A stretch of 64,000 nucleotides of DNA, from the NCBI GenBank assembly GCA_037976565.1, contig CP137672.1:37233829-37297828 (forward strand). The letters are read 5' to 3'. Of the stretch, positions 1 to 12,307 are shown piece after piece. The position numbers and the translations under genes are program-made. The DNA is from Mesocentrotus franciscanus. Taxonomy: Eukaryota > Echinodermata > Echinoidea > Camarodonta > Strongylocentrotidae. The first letter of the stretch is position 1. Every line of letters starts with the position of its first letter. The notes under the pieces were generated by a model that saw only the letters and a list, made by a program, of their open reading frames with translations, was not told the DNA's origin and did not search any database.

Positions 1-409
1 GTACGAATAACCTTCAATACGGAATAAGTAAGTTTTTTTATTCCTTGAAATAGTAGATTTGGCACTCTCTATATTTAGTTTAAGCTGTTAATGCTGTTAT
101 TCATGAAACGGTGCTGTGGCAGTAACTCAAGGCCAAGGCCAGGGAGCTCCGTCCGCAGCGCGCATCGGGGAGGTTCGCTAGAGTTACCGTTGCAGCTGAA
201 GGGGGCATCGGAAACTTGATCGAGTCATAACCTTAACCCCGCCCCAAGTTCAGGGATGTTTTACCTTGATTTACCTTGATGTTGGGCTTCAAGTATAATT
301 ACTTATATGCCCCTCTGCAGCAGGATTAAAATCTGTGTGTACTGGGGCCTGGGGATATGGATTGCGCCTATACTAGTATAGTATAACTGTCTAGAAATGA
401 ATAGAATCT

Positions 410-535
410 ATGTCCTATGAGTCTATGACTAGTCTAGATCTACTACTACTATGAGTATGACTATGAGTATGAGTATGACTGAGCTGAGTCTGACTAGTCT
501 GAGTCTGACTATGAGTATAACTATGAGGCTATGTC
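410..535. repeat. degenerate ATGAGT/GACTAT simple repeat
   Basis: The motif CTATGAGTATGA and variants (GAGTCTGACTAGTCT) recur over about 125 bp, with another short block at 735-765. This is a diverged hexamer/heptamer microsatellite. Confidence 0.7.
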
Positions 536-811
536 GGAGCGTTGGACAATAGCACAGAAATATTTCATTTATGTTATGAAAATCCTTGGAAGTTTTCTTG
601 TACCTTCTGGAGATAATAATAGAGCGCGAAAGTTATTGTAATTTTGTATACTGAAAATTCTTTTACTACTACTACTAGTTTTTAGCGGTCTATTTTTATT
701 TCTGGAAGGACCGCCTCTACTGCTCTAGAATAATCTATGACTGAGTATGACTATGAGTATGAGTGACTAGACCGAAAAGGCGAAAGCTTCAGCCAGGGCC
801 CAGGTACAGTC

Positions 812-990
812 TCTGTTGGCTCAGTCGGTAAAGCGTCTGCCTGTCGAGCTGTCGAACCAAAGATCTCGGGTTCGAATCCCACCCAGGCGGATGACTTAAG
901 CCTGCGTTGTGTGTTAACGTGCCCCTCCCCTTGTTTCATAGACGCAGGCTATGTTAAGTGAAAAACACTCTCATTGCGCTTAATAGCTAC
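812..990 (+). repeat. tRNA-derived SINE
   Basis: An A-box-like TGGCTCAGTCGGTAAAGCG and a B-box GGTTCGAATCCC lie about 50 bp apart, as in a tRNA. The arms do not pair into an intact tRNA, and an extra GTCGAGCT-like duplication is present around the anticodon region. The following CCACCCAGGCGG and tail look like a SINE body. Confidence 0.55.
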
Positions 991-2342
991 AGTACAACAA
1001 GTACAATAAAAGGACAGATTGGCAGAAAATAAGTTCTTACTTTGATGCAGTTTTTACAATGATTTTAGGTGTTATTTTTATATTTTTCTTTATTTTATTT
1101 TTCTTTATTAATTTCTTTTCAATCATCATTTTTTCTAAATCAAACTGTTAAGTCTAGATAAAACCGAGGGCAAACTTTTGGCCGGATTAATTAATTGATT
1201 AATGAATTATGCGTTCTATGCGCTAGTGCGCTGTAGAGTCTAGACTGCAATTAATTAACAAAATGGTTCTTCCTTCAGCTCGAATTAAATCACATATTAT
1301 ATACGATATAGATATAAAATCGTGAAATCCCAATCTAGTTCTTTTAAAGAAATGTTTCCTCTTGAGTCACATAAACTAAAGTCTCCTACTTGCTGCTCGA
1401 GCATGTAATGCCGATGCTAAGCTAGACAAACTGCCTCCATCATGAGATACAACAGCCTCTACTGTAATTACCATGGAAAATAAGATAAAAGAAAAGATAC
1501 AAGAATTTTCAGAATACCTATTATCAGAATACCTATTATCTCATGATATCTTGTGCGCATTATGTTAATAAGCATTACACACCATTTTATCTCCTTTATG
1601 CGCACAATATTTAGGCGGGGTTAGGATATGAGAGAAAATATTCGAGAAAAGTTACAAGAATTTTTTGAATACCAATTATGTTTTAGTGGTTAAAAATGAA
1701 GATACAAGAATATTTGGGATACAGGTGTTTTCAGAATACTGCCCCAGGTCAGCTTCGATCCCTGTGTTACAAAAAATTCTATATCAAAATCTCAAATTCA
1801 ATCACTTTAGATCTAGTCTAGATACCCCTAAAATCATTAAAAGACCCAAGTCTTGAAGATATATGAAGTGTATTCCAAATAAAAAGAAGGTGTGCTCACT
1901 ATCTTTCTTTGACTTTGTTTTCAACTCAATTGAGTGTGAGAAATATGGAAAGTTCCAAATTGTTATGGATTGAAAATTAAATAAATTAAATCTAGTTTGG
2001 ACCAGTACAGCTTTACATCAAATCCAGTTAGTGATACGCCAAGAAGCAATTACCAGTTAAGAATGGTCAGATTTCAGTAACGACATGAACAATTAGCACA
2101 GAGCACAGCACTAATTAAAAGAGTTTGTTTATTTTGTGAAAATAGATCTAGTCTACTTTATATGATAAATTGATAATAGATCATACATGTAATTAGTTTT
2201 CCTCTAGTACATTGGATTTAATTAATTAATTTTGAAATGGTGCTCTTTTGAGTTTTACAGTGATACTTGTGTCTCTAATCATAACTTATAAGACTATACA
2301 GTATGTAGACTCTACCACTTTTGTATAAAAATATATTAAAAA

Positions 2343-2641
2343 GAAATCATCATCTTCATCATCATCATCATCTGATCATCATCATCATCATCATCATTGT
2401 TATGGTTATTATTATTATTGTAGTAGTAGATGTAGTGGTGGTAATGGTGGTGGTGGTGGTGGTGGTGGTGGTGGTGGTAATGGTGGTGGTGGTGGTGGTG
2501 GTGGTGGTGGTGGTGGTGGTGGTGGTGGTGGTGGTGGTGGTGGTGGTGGTGGTGGTGGTGGTGGTGGTGGTGGTGGTGGTGGTGGTGGTGGTGGTGGTGG
2601 TGGTGGTGGTGGTGGTGGTGGTGGTGGTGGTGGTGGTGGTA
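2343..2641. repeat. CAT/ATC then TGG trinucleotide microsatellite
   Basis: An imperfect CAT/ATC block (2343-2397) is followed by ATT/GTA triplets and an almost pure TGG array (~2437-2640, about 200 bp). Open frames on both strands across it (poly-Val, poly-Thr) are artefacts. Confidence 0.95.
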
Positions 2642-3478
2642 AATTCTATAGGTAAATTGTTAAGGAGTATGAAGAAAATAAAGTATAACATAAAACTCAG
2701 CGTATAGGGCTAGCATGGAGCCCAAGTCGGACTTGAGTTCCATGCGTGCCCTATTTTAAGTGCATTAACTACGTTTTACGTTTTACTGTTCAATGAGAAT
2801 ATATCTAAATTACAACATCTCTTTGTAAAACTAAAAGTAATATTTGAAGCTCATATTTTGAATACAGTATAGCCACATAGAATCTCTTACATCAAGAGCG
2901 AGACATGTTTTGCTGATTGATACACTTGTGGGATCCATCAATTCTGTAACAAACTGATAATGTGCTTATTGTTTGGAAAATCCAACCTTTGTAAGTTGGA
3001 ATTAAGGCAGAAAAACAAGAGAAAAGGCTGGTGAAACGTGAAAGCTTGACAGAAATTGTCCATATGACAGATTTGAAAATTTAAAATCTAAAATTGGCAA
3101 TTTAGTCCTTGGACTGTGATGTATTTTGGGACAACTCTCCCATTCATTACTTTTAGGTCCCATATGTATGATGACTCGACTTGAAGAAAGTAATCTTACT
3201 GTTTCTGCAATTTGTGTCTGTCAGTTTATCCAAAGAGATGCCAGAGAACTTGTGGTAACTGCTTTTTGTATAAATGTGATTGTTCTGCCTTCATTCAGAA
3301 TGATTTGCTATCCAGATTGCCGGGGTTTCCTTTTAATAACAGTTGCATAGTAATGTGAAACAAATATTCTTTACTTCACTCCTTTTTTCCTCAGTCACTT
3401 CTGATTTGTAAAACATCAAATACTGGAACTAGATAGTAGCTCTGTCAGTAAATTTTCTACCCTACGTTCTCCAATAGA

Positions 3479-3812
3479 GGTGTCGTAGTCGAATGGTATA
3501 ATCACTCAACTCAGAATGCAAAGGTCGTGGGTTCAATCCCCTGCTCAGCATTTATGCCCTTGAGCAAGGCATTTTATCTACATTGCTCCTCTCCACCCAG
3601 GTGTTAAATGGGTACCCTGTAGGATGCGAACGTTAATGTGGTTGGATTTGCATGTGTGTGCTCGTAAAAGGGCTACTGGCTGGAATGCTCCCCAAGAGAG
3701 TGGAGAGTGTGCACTGTAAAGTGTAGAATCGTAACAGAATCCAGTGACTGGGGTAATATTACTGTAAGAACTTTGGATGGGTATATTGTAACTAGTAAAG
3801 TGCTTTATAAGA
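3479..3812 (+). repeat. tRNA-derived SINE, full-length-looking
   Basis: The head GGTGTCGTAGTCGAATGG has a B-box GGGTTCAATCCCC. The body contains CTCCACCCAGGTG and AAATGGGTACC and ends near AAAGTGCTTTATAAG. It shares head and body with the copy at 18249-18545, so both belong to one SINE family. Confidence 0.8.
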
Positions 3813-3954
3813 AACAGTTTTTAATTTTATTACCATCTTTGTGACTGAATCAATAACTTCTAATATGTGTGGATCTTCCTTATAACTTGAACTATAATTA
3901 ACATCTTTTTCACCATGTAAAATGTAATGTAAGCATAATTGTATCTACTGTAAG

Positions 3955-4026
3955 TATAGTTTATATGTAGCTCATTGTAAGCACCTTGAGCACCCTCTGG
4001 GTGGATATGTTGCGCATTATAAATGT

Positions 4027-4068
<42 letters not shown>

Positions 4069-4075
4069 ATTAGAT
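3955..4075 (+). repeat. SINE tail remnant with TA microsatellite
   Basis: GTAAGCACCTTGAGCA, GTTGCGCATTATAAATG and CTTTATATATA resemble the GCGC-TATAA-AT tail of the local SINE family, expanded into (TA)n at 4030-4060. Confidence 0.5.
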
Positions 4076-4605
4076 ATATATCAATATGACATTTTGTATA
4101 CCATTAACAATCAAACACTGGTTGGTATCTCTATTGTTTTAAGAAACCACCTATGACTAGCAAGCTAATTTTCTTTAGCAGGTATAAGTAATATTAGAAC
4201 CTAGAACAGAAAGTATGAGAAATATTGTTTGAAGCAATCTCATTGATATAACACTTTGATAATCTTTCTCTGCACACAAAAAGTGTCAATTTTTCACAAA
4301 ATTAAGCTAGATGCGAGTTGTATTTTTTGTTTAAATTATTGTCTACAGAATTTTGTTGTTGTTGTTTAAAACTTAGACTTGGCAGTACACAATGTTAAAT
4401 GCAGTTGAACAAACCTCTCAAAATCAAATGCAACTTGACTTTCAACCAATCAGAATCACATTGACTAAAGACTTGCATTACATTTTTAAAAGTTGTACCG
4501 GTAATTAATAATCACAATTTTCCATGCCAGAGAACCAAAATTTCCCTTCAATTTAATATGTACAATTAGTATGAAAACTGCAGTAAGGGCTCTGTCTTTT
4601 AATTT

Positions 4606-6063
4606 CCCAGGTCGAAATTCCAGTTGATACCAGTTGAAACCAGTAAGGATTTTCAACTGGTATCTACTGGTTTGAACTGGTCTCAACTGGTCTCAACTGG
4701 TACCAGTTAATACCAGTTGATACAATTTGGAAACCAGTAGAAATACCAGTTGACATCTGAGACCAGTTGATATTACCAGTTGATTTACCAGTTGAAAACC
4801 AGTAGATGATTACCAGTTGATTTACCAGTTGAAAACCAGTAAAAATACCAGTTGACATCTGAGACCAGTTAATATTACCAGTTGATTTACCAGTTGATTT
4901 ACCAGTTGAAAACCAGTAAAAATACCAGTTGACATCTGACACCAGTTGATTTACCAGTAGATGATTACCAGTTGATTTACCAGTTGAAAACCAGTAGAAA
5001 TACCAGTTGACATCTGAGACCAGTTGATATTACCAGTTGATTTACCAGTTGATTTACCAGCTGAAAACCAGTAGATGATTACCAGTTGATTTACCAGTTG
5101 AAAACCAGTAGAAATACCAGTTGACATCTGAGACCAGTTGATATTACCAGTTGATTTACCAGTTGATTTACCAGTTGAAAACCAGTAGATGATTACCAGT
5201 TGAAAACCAGTTGATTTACCAATTGAAAACCATTAGATGATTACCAGTTGATTTACCAGTTGAAACTGTTAGATGATATACCAGTTGATTTACCAGTTGA
5301 AAACCAGTAGATGATTACCAGTTGATTTACCAGTTGACCAGTAGAATACCAGTTGCTTTACCAGTTCAAAAACCAGTTCATTATATCTTGTGCATATTCA
5401 TGATTAATTTGCATATTTTCACAGAAAATATAATTATCATGATCTATCAAGCAAATGTGACAATGCACATCAATTTTGTGATTGTTATTTTCTTAGTCAA
5501 TCATTGACAAATATATTATATATGTTTGATCATGTTTTTCATCTAATTTAAGACGTAAAAATAGATATATTGATACATGTAATTACTAACCAGGAAACAA
5601 AATGTATAATTTTGTATATATCTATGTACGAGCTCCAAATTTCTAAAATGGAATGAGACTTATCTGTAATCGACCTCAAATGATCTCTGTGATGGGGTAA
5701 TTGCAAGAGTTTATATATTATGGTCCTGTTGGTGGCCAGATGCCAATATTGATTATTGATTATCACAATATCTGTTGATTACATGTCTCAACTGGTAAAT
5801 CAACTGGAAATGTACTGGTATATCAACTGGTAAATCTACTGGTTTTCAACTGGTAAATCGACTGGAAATATCAACTGGTATATCAACTGGTCAATCTACT
5901 GGTTTTCAACTGGTTTGTCAACTGGTCTCAGATAGCGTTGTCTCAATTTCCATATTAAAAACCAGTTGAATATACTGGTTTAAACTGGTACCAGTTGACT
6001 ACTGGTTTGAACTGGTACCAGTTGACCAGTTGGCTACTGGTTTCAACTGGTTTTTCGACCTGG
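4606..6063. mobile_element. 1.46-kb inverted-repeat element built of CCAGTTGA units
   Basis: The ends are inverted copies: CCCAGGTCGAAATTCCAGTT on the left, and the reverse complement of CAACTGGTTTTTCGACCTGG on the right. The left 760 bp is an array of CCAGTTGA/CCAGTAGA units (e.g. ACCAGTTGATTTACCAG). The right 290 bp carries the same units inverted (TCAACTGGTAAATC). A non-repetitive core (~5380-5785) lies between. No transposase frame is visible, so it would be a non-autonomous element with terminal-repeat-like sequence expanded inward. No clear target duplication was found. Confidence 0.75.
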
Positions 6064-6758
6064 GTTTATAAACTACCGTAAAACAAATGAGGAATACATG
6101 TGTAGGGACGAAAATCGGTTCCAAGTAAAGTGATATGTCAGACCATTTTTATCTCTTTTGTTCATTATAAATACAAAAATTAAGAGTGTCCATCATTAAT
6201 GGAGAAAAGGGATTGTATTTTTTTCTGTATTTTTCCTTATTTACCCCATTTTTACAGTAAATCAAATTCATGAAAGGGCTTTCTCTTAATTTTATTTCAA
6301 TAGGAATTTCTTTAAGTAGCAGCGAATATTGCTGACCATAGACTCTCAGACTTACACAGATTGTTTATATTAGGACAGTGTCTGTGTGATTAAAGCTTCA
6401 GACTACAAATAGCCTACAATGATATTAATACCTCCATGTAGAATAACTTAGATTCCTTCATCATTGAAGTACTGCTGTGTCCATTTCCGACAGACATACC
6501 AATGCCATTATGAAGGCACAACAGCATCAGTTGTCTGACAGATCATATGCCTGAATATGATAAAGCATCAGAGAGATCTTTCACACTCTAAAATAAGATT
6601 AAATTCAGTGTTAAAAAACTGTTTTGATTATTTTCATTATTGGATACAATTTTTCAGACAACTGCAGTTGGTCTTTTGGGACAGATTTAATAGAAAATTA
6701 GAAATGCTATTGGGTCAATTTCAACAAAATGGTTGTTAATTCAAATTTGATATATATG

Positions 6759-6847
6759 CAGGGCTCCACACTATTTTTCGTTGTTGGTGGTCCAGACCTA
6801 GATTTTGGGCGCCCATTGTTCCGGGCGCCTGTTAGTGTCGAGCTCTG
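6759..6847. mobile_element. tiny hAT-like MITE (~89 bp)
   Basis: CAGGGCTCCACACTA at the left pairs with TTAGTGTCGAGCTCTG at the right. The flanks share ATATATG (7 bp, possibly 8). An internal GGGCGCC palindrome-like pair is also present. Confidence 0.6.
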
Positions 6848-7178
6848 ATATATGTGCTAAAACAAGGTTAAATTAATACATTATGTGATTATTTTACTTT
6901 TAAAACCCTGTTATAGAGACATCATCAGGATGATATTCATTTAATTTCAGAACAAAACTATCAAATGACTAAAAAATTGAGGGGGCTAAAAAAAGGGAAG
7001 GAGGAGGGGACAAGAAACAAGAAATTCTTTATTTGACCTAAGATTAGTGCTAGGATACACTGTGTGTGAAGTACTCCATATCCAACTGAGTTCTAATCAA
7101 ACCAGTACCAGCTTTATTCAACTAATTTATGTAACAAACAATTTTTGTGGTACCAGCATATGTCTCTGATATTGAACC

Positions 7179-7426
7179 CAGGGGTGTCACTAGATTATTT
7201 TGAAATGGAGGGGGGGGGGGATGCCAACGAATTACTTTTGATAGAAAGTCAAACTAAAATAAATTGATATGTGAGTGCATACATGTACATGTGCAGTAAA
7301 GGTTAATTGGAAGGAGTATTTTCTGGCAATAATCATTGATTGCCCGTGGGTATTTTTGATTGGGGATGTACAACCCTCCCCCACAACCTCCTCGCCCCAA
7401 CCTCCTTGCCACTAATGATACCCCAC
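7179..7426. mobile_element. degraded hAT-like MITE
   Basis: CAGGGGTGTCACTAG on the left is the approximate inverse of CCACTAATGATACCCC on the right, with G- or C-rich DNA next to both ends. No clear target duplication. Confidence 0.45.
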
Positions 7427-7566
7427 ACAGAATATACCTTGCTGATGAACCCATAGTTCTGCGGTAAGTCATGACTAAGCAGAAACAGTTCATGCACTGT
7501 TCTTTATTTGTTTTTCAGTTTTGGGTTAGGTCTTTCTTTCATTTATTGAATGTTCATTGTTTGCAG

Positions 7567-7695
7567 AGTTATTCTAGCGATCGGACGGATTAGCACAGAT
7601 TTATTGTGAGGAATACATATATCTGTTAAGCAAAGGAGATCGAGGAGGATCAACATTTGTGTGCTTCTTCTATGCCCCGTTTTTCAGCATTTTTG
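7567..7695 (+). other. candidate 5' untranslated exon of the AIFM3-like gene
   Basis: A 129-nt segment is bounded by an acceptor-like TTTGCAG and a donor-like G|GTAAGC. It lies 1.3 kb upstream of the next possible exon and has no long open frame. It could be a noncoding leader exon. Splice-signal strength is the only support, so transcript data are needed to decide. Confidence 0.3.
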
Positions 7696-8991
7696 GTAAG
7701 CATCTTTTGTAACGTAAATGTCTTTATGTTGTCAAATTTGTCTTTAAATTTCTAATATAGACATTTACAGGTATTAAAGAAAAATGTCATAAAGAATAAT
7801 TGTTTATAAAGAAAAAATGAGAATGATTAAATACTAATTGATATTTTTAGAGCAAGTTTGATTATGAGTCAGGTCGTTTTCTCTTTGCATTCATTTATTG
7901 ATAAATTGGCAGAACAATACATGTGTAATTCATTGCATGCTTAACTGCTTGGATTAAAGTTAAAGTGTGGCATACCGTACGTGTAGGTACATGTAGTTTA
8001 TAATGTACTGTTAGTGTTACACTCAAATCAAATTAGTAAACAAACAGAGTGGAAGGTGAAGTAGTATCTCTTTGCTAACATGAAATGAAGAGGGTTTTAT
8101 ATCTTTTGTGGATATTTTAATTGTTCAAATAACAGTACCGGTAAGTGTTATTATCAGAAATTCAGTTTTCAGTGTCATAAGAATGTAAAATAATTCAATC
8201 CTGTGTACAGTTTGTTTTTCATTGCATTATGGACAGTAGCCTATGGGACTCAATTTCTGTTTCATACATTTCGTTAATGTATTAATTAATCAGAGTGCCG
8301 CGTAGGCCTGCATAATTAAAGTGCTTCGTGGGAGATGTCACTGTACTAGATTCAGAGACATGCAGTGCATTATTGTACTTGATAGCGATGGAATTTGCTT
8401 AAGTAATTGACTTGAAATCCTAAAGTATCACCCTCATCATATATATATCACCCATATGTGATCATATAATTGCCACTACAGCAAAGGGTTACTCGTGTGA
8501 TATAGAGAGAGAGAGATGAGAACAATTAATCAATAGGATTATATTACTCTTCTGTGCCCCATATTCGTTATGTTGTCAATTAATGATGCATGGTAGCTAG
8601 GGCTGAAATATGCAGGAAAATGTTTTATGGGAAAATAGTACATCTACTTGATTAGAATTTCTGTCACCACTGATAGGTAGCCTACTGGTAATATCGTTTT
8701 TGCTGTGTATGAATATTGATTTACACTACACTTATTGCCTCTGGGTTGTATTGACTGAGTAGGATAACAGAGGTTTCAAGCCCTGCAGAGCTATTACAAG
8801 ATATATTTGAGATAGGTACATTAAAATAATGCTCTGCAGCTTTTACTTTTTTTATTTATTTCATCTTTTTTATTATTAATATTCATTTATTTTTTAAACA
8901 AAGAATGTAACTAGCTTTTAGTAGAGGTCTAGTGAACTCCAGGTCTTAATATATATATATATATAGTTATATTTTGATATTCTTTTTACAG

Positions 8992-9350
8992 AGAGGCAAA
9001 ATCTGTTAATTTGAATTTATGTATTATGATTGTCAACACCACTCACGGAACTACAGCAATTTGGGTCAACAAGTCGTTGAATGGATGGCCTTCTAACTTG
9101 TGGTCACGTTCACTGAATTGTGTAGTTGGAAATTGTATACCAGTAATGAAAGGTCTTTTTAGAGGAAAAATATCTGGTTTTGTTTTGTTTTGTCAGTGAC
9201 TTGACATTTTTCGAACTGGTTGTGCATGCATAGCTCAACATTGAACCGCTGATTGCCTGAAAAACATCATAAAGATTCAAAATTTCAGATCTTTTCTCCA
9301 TAAAAATACAACTATGAGTAAGCCTGAAAATACAGCTGACCATGATGAGG
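8992..9350 (+). CDS. possible alternative first exon of the AIFM3-like gene (coding from 9314)
   Basis: The segment is preceded by TCTTTTTACAG and followed by G|GTATGT. An ATG at 9314 opens MSKPENTADHDE plus one base and ends in phase 1. That is the same phase as the MGACSSK exon at 9476-9515, so it would join exon 2 in frame. The resulting isoform would lack the glycine-2 lipidation signal and Cys4. Against it: several ATGs lie upstream in the same segment, including one at 9011 that opens a 62-codon frame. The start could therefore be inefficient, or the segment could be purely 5' UTR. Confidence 0.4.
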
Positions 9351-9396
9351 GTATGTATAACTTTGTCTTGTGAATTTTATGATATTTCTCTCACAG

Positions 9397-9475
9397 AGAT
9401 CTTGTGGCGGTGATACCAGTGCGGTATACATGTAACTTTGAGTAGAGGCTTTGAGAGCTAGCGGAAGGTACAATC
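9397..9475 (+). other. 5' UTR part of first coding exon
   Basis: TTTCTCTCACAG ends at 9396 and gives a good acceptor, so the MGACSSK exon may be an internal exon with 79 nt of leader. Only 46 bp separate it from the donor at 9350. Splicing the two together would read into an early stop, so the two exons are probably alternatives. Confidence 0.4.
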
Positions 9476-9515
9476 ATGGGAGCGTGTTCATCTAAGGATG
9501 GAACAGTGAGCCAAG
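9476..9515 (+). CDS. AIFM3: AIFM3-like exon 1: lipidation signal
   Basis: Encodes residues 1-13 (MGACSSKDGTVSQ) and the first base of residue 14, followed by donor GTAAGG. G2, S6 and K7 fit the N-myristoylation consensus, and Cys4 is a possible palmitoylation site. Human AIFM3 begins similarly (MGGCFSK, from memory of the family). Confidence 0.85.
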
Positions 9516-12267
9516 GTAAGGTTGGAATGGACAGATAGAATCATACATTTCATTCTCAGTGAACATGAAGACCCATTTAGTATTAAATCTGAGATAGCAC
9601 AGTTGAAGTCAATGGAAAATGTTTATATTACCAAAATCAAATTATATCCTACATGTACATGTACAAGTTAAGAATACCCCTTTAGAGAAAATATAGATGA
9701 ATATAGCAAACCTAACAAATCTTTTTAATTTGAATGTAATTGATATGAAGCAAAATTGCAAGATGTTTTTGTCATGTTTGGTATATTGTTATCCATTAAA
9801 ATTGTCCATATGTGTCATTTTCTAAAACAAGAATTATGTATTGATATGACCAGCCCCCACCGACCCTCTAATTAAATAGAGAAGAAGAGAGTTGTTAACA
9901 TGCTCATTTTGTTTTATTTCCCTCCACCTTCTTCTTTCCTGTCACTTGGAATGTAATCAATTCCAATTGATAAATGACACCATGGCACCTATTGTATGAA
10001 TATTATTACTCTCATTGTGCATGTCTTGTTATCATTACATGGATGGTATCACAATCTCATTGGACATCTTTTATGCCATTTACTTCTTATTCATTAAATG
10101 TATTGACATTTTGGTGGAAACATATATTTTGTTCCAATTTTTTGTAACATAATCAATGATATATTTTACACAATTGTATTCTCACATCTTATGTTGTTCT
10201 GTACAAATTTATTGTTCATTCATTTATTGTTTGTATATTTAAATGTCCTTGCATGTATAAACCTATCAATTTCTTATGGTTATTTCAACATTTCTTATTG
10301 TCTTGTATGTCTTTGAATGTTTAATTTGTGTTTTGGTAATTTGTGTTTTGGTACCATATGGCCATATTTTATGTTATTGTTCATACATACATTCATTTGC
10401 CAATATGTATAAAATGCATGTTCTTTGAAACCATTTGCATGAGTATAGTACAAACCAGTGTCTCTCATTCCAATCACCCTCATGATTCGACCCTCCCCTC
10501 CCCTACCCCCTTCACTCTGACCCCACCCATTCCCTTCACCCCCTGATGAATCCACTCATACAGGTGATGTAAGAGTCACGACAGGTGGTGGTGGTGCTGG
10601 TGGTACTGGTGGTGGTGGGGCTAATGGGACCGGTACTGGCCCTAAGGCAACCAAGACAGCCAAGACCTTAGATGTGGAGTCTGTTGTGTGTAAGGTGGAT
10701 GACATGAAGGATGGAGAGTAAGTTCTTATTCTTCTAACTTGTCATGAAGTACCAAAATTAATTCTTCAACACTTTAAATCTTCAAAACAGAAAGTAAGAT
10801 TCAAGCAGGCTATAATTTAAAGGTATAGACCAGTTTTGGAAACGCCCCTCTCTCAAAAAAATGAAATGGAAGCTCTCATTACCAATCATTGACTAATACG
10901 TGATGAAACAAATTTTGCCGGGAAAGTCGGGAAACCGCCTACGAATTGATATATTTGGTAAATTATTATATCTATTGGGACCAAATAGATATCGCGCACG
11001 TGGTCGCGTAGTCCCATACACATCTTTCTGTGTACAGTGCTTGTAACTTTACCAAGACTGGGCCAAATTTCTTATCATGTTGATGATTCCAGAACCTTGC
11101 AGTACACACCAATACTTATATGCTAGATGATCAACCTTTTCTGATCGATTCCACAACGTTTCTTTCACAATGCAATCGCATGACCAGAACTGGTCTTTCT
11201 CTTTAAAGCAGTCATAACACAATTAAGCCACCTACAATCGTTATCTACATTTTCTATTGATTACGGAATAATGCAGTAGATTGTACAATTTTGAGTGAAA
11301 AATTCATGTATAATTTCTTAATGTTAATTTGCTGCATATAAAATTTTGCCTTGATTTAATTTTCTCTGTATAATAATTAAGTAGGCAAAATGAAATTGCC
11401 TTTGTGCATAAGAGATCTGTTTTTGTTTCCATGTGATACATTTATCTTTACATGTTTTCTGCTGTGTTATTCTAGTTCTGAAATGTTCATCTTATCTTTT
11501 CTTACTTTTATTTGGATCACCATGTAGCTCCTCTTCCCCATATTAATTCTTGATTGATGTACATGTAATACTGTATCGTATTAACACCTTAAAATTCACA
11601 ATTGATTTTGCAGGATGAGAGAGGTAGATGTAGGAAAAGGAAAAGCTCTTCTTGTCAAAGAACTAGGAGAGTTCAGTGCAATTGGACACAAATGTACTCA
11701 CTATGGTGCACCTCTGGTTAAAGGTGAGTAACAAATGACTAGATTAATAGTGAGTAACATATGGGGTTGTGAGTATAAAGAAACTTACCTGTAAGAATGA
11801 AATCTAATATTATAACTGATGCACCCCTCCCAGTTTTATCGTCTAGCTAAACCAACCTGACAGTTAGAGTTAGGGGGAAAAAGCTTTTCATTTCTTTTTC
11901 AAAGCATGTTATTACACATTGTTTCCTTTTTGCTTCATTCATGCTTCATTCATTAATTCATGAATTAATTCTTACAAACCATCTAGAACATATATTTCTG
12001 ATATTACAGTTTCATTGTACACAATTTGTAAGGGGGTGTGACAAGTATGCTGGACTCGTAACTCAAGTTTTGTGTAAATTCTTCATTAAACTTCAACAAA
12101 AGAATGTCGGTATCCTATAAATTGTATGTTGATTTTCACTCCTTGATGAAGTTATATACTTTTCTAGAGGTCAGTAAAAGTTAGATGACAGATTTCTCAC
12201 TTACACACTGAAGACAATAAGACATTCAGTGTATGGTCACAGATGCTAAATAAAGCAGTAATTATTA

Positions 12268-12307
<40 letters not shown>

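Larger units (their letters stand above)
1..7566. other. upstream spacer without protein-coding gene
   Basis: Only repeats stand out: degenerate ATGAGT/GACTAT runs (410-535 and 735-765), SINEs, a TGG repeat, a large inverted element (4606-6063) and two small hAT-like elements. The remaining AT-rich DNA shows no open frame with protein-like composition. Confidence 0.6.

Noticed and set aside
820..895. Functional tRNA gene
   Set aside because: A- and B-box-like words exist, but the acceptor and anticodon arms do not pair and an insertion disrupts the anticodon loop. It fits a SINE head.
2321..2707. Long poly-valine / poly-threonine open frames
   Set aside because: They are translations of the TGG microsatellite and have no splice or start context.
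4664..4942. 92-residue frame with STGKSTGNINW repeats
   Set aside because: It is a translation of the CCAGTTGA repeat array on the minus strand.
4606..6063. CRISPR array
   Set aside because: The units have no constant spacers, run in both orientations and sit in a clearly animal genome; transposon-derived minisatellite fits better.
9351..9396. A 46-bp intron joining the two first exons
   Set aside because: Reading from the 9314 start across this join reaches a stop within a few codons, and 46 bp is very short for this gene's introns.
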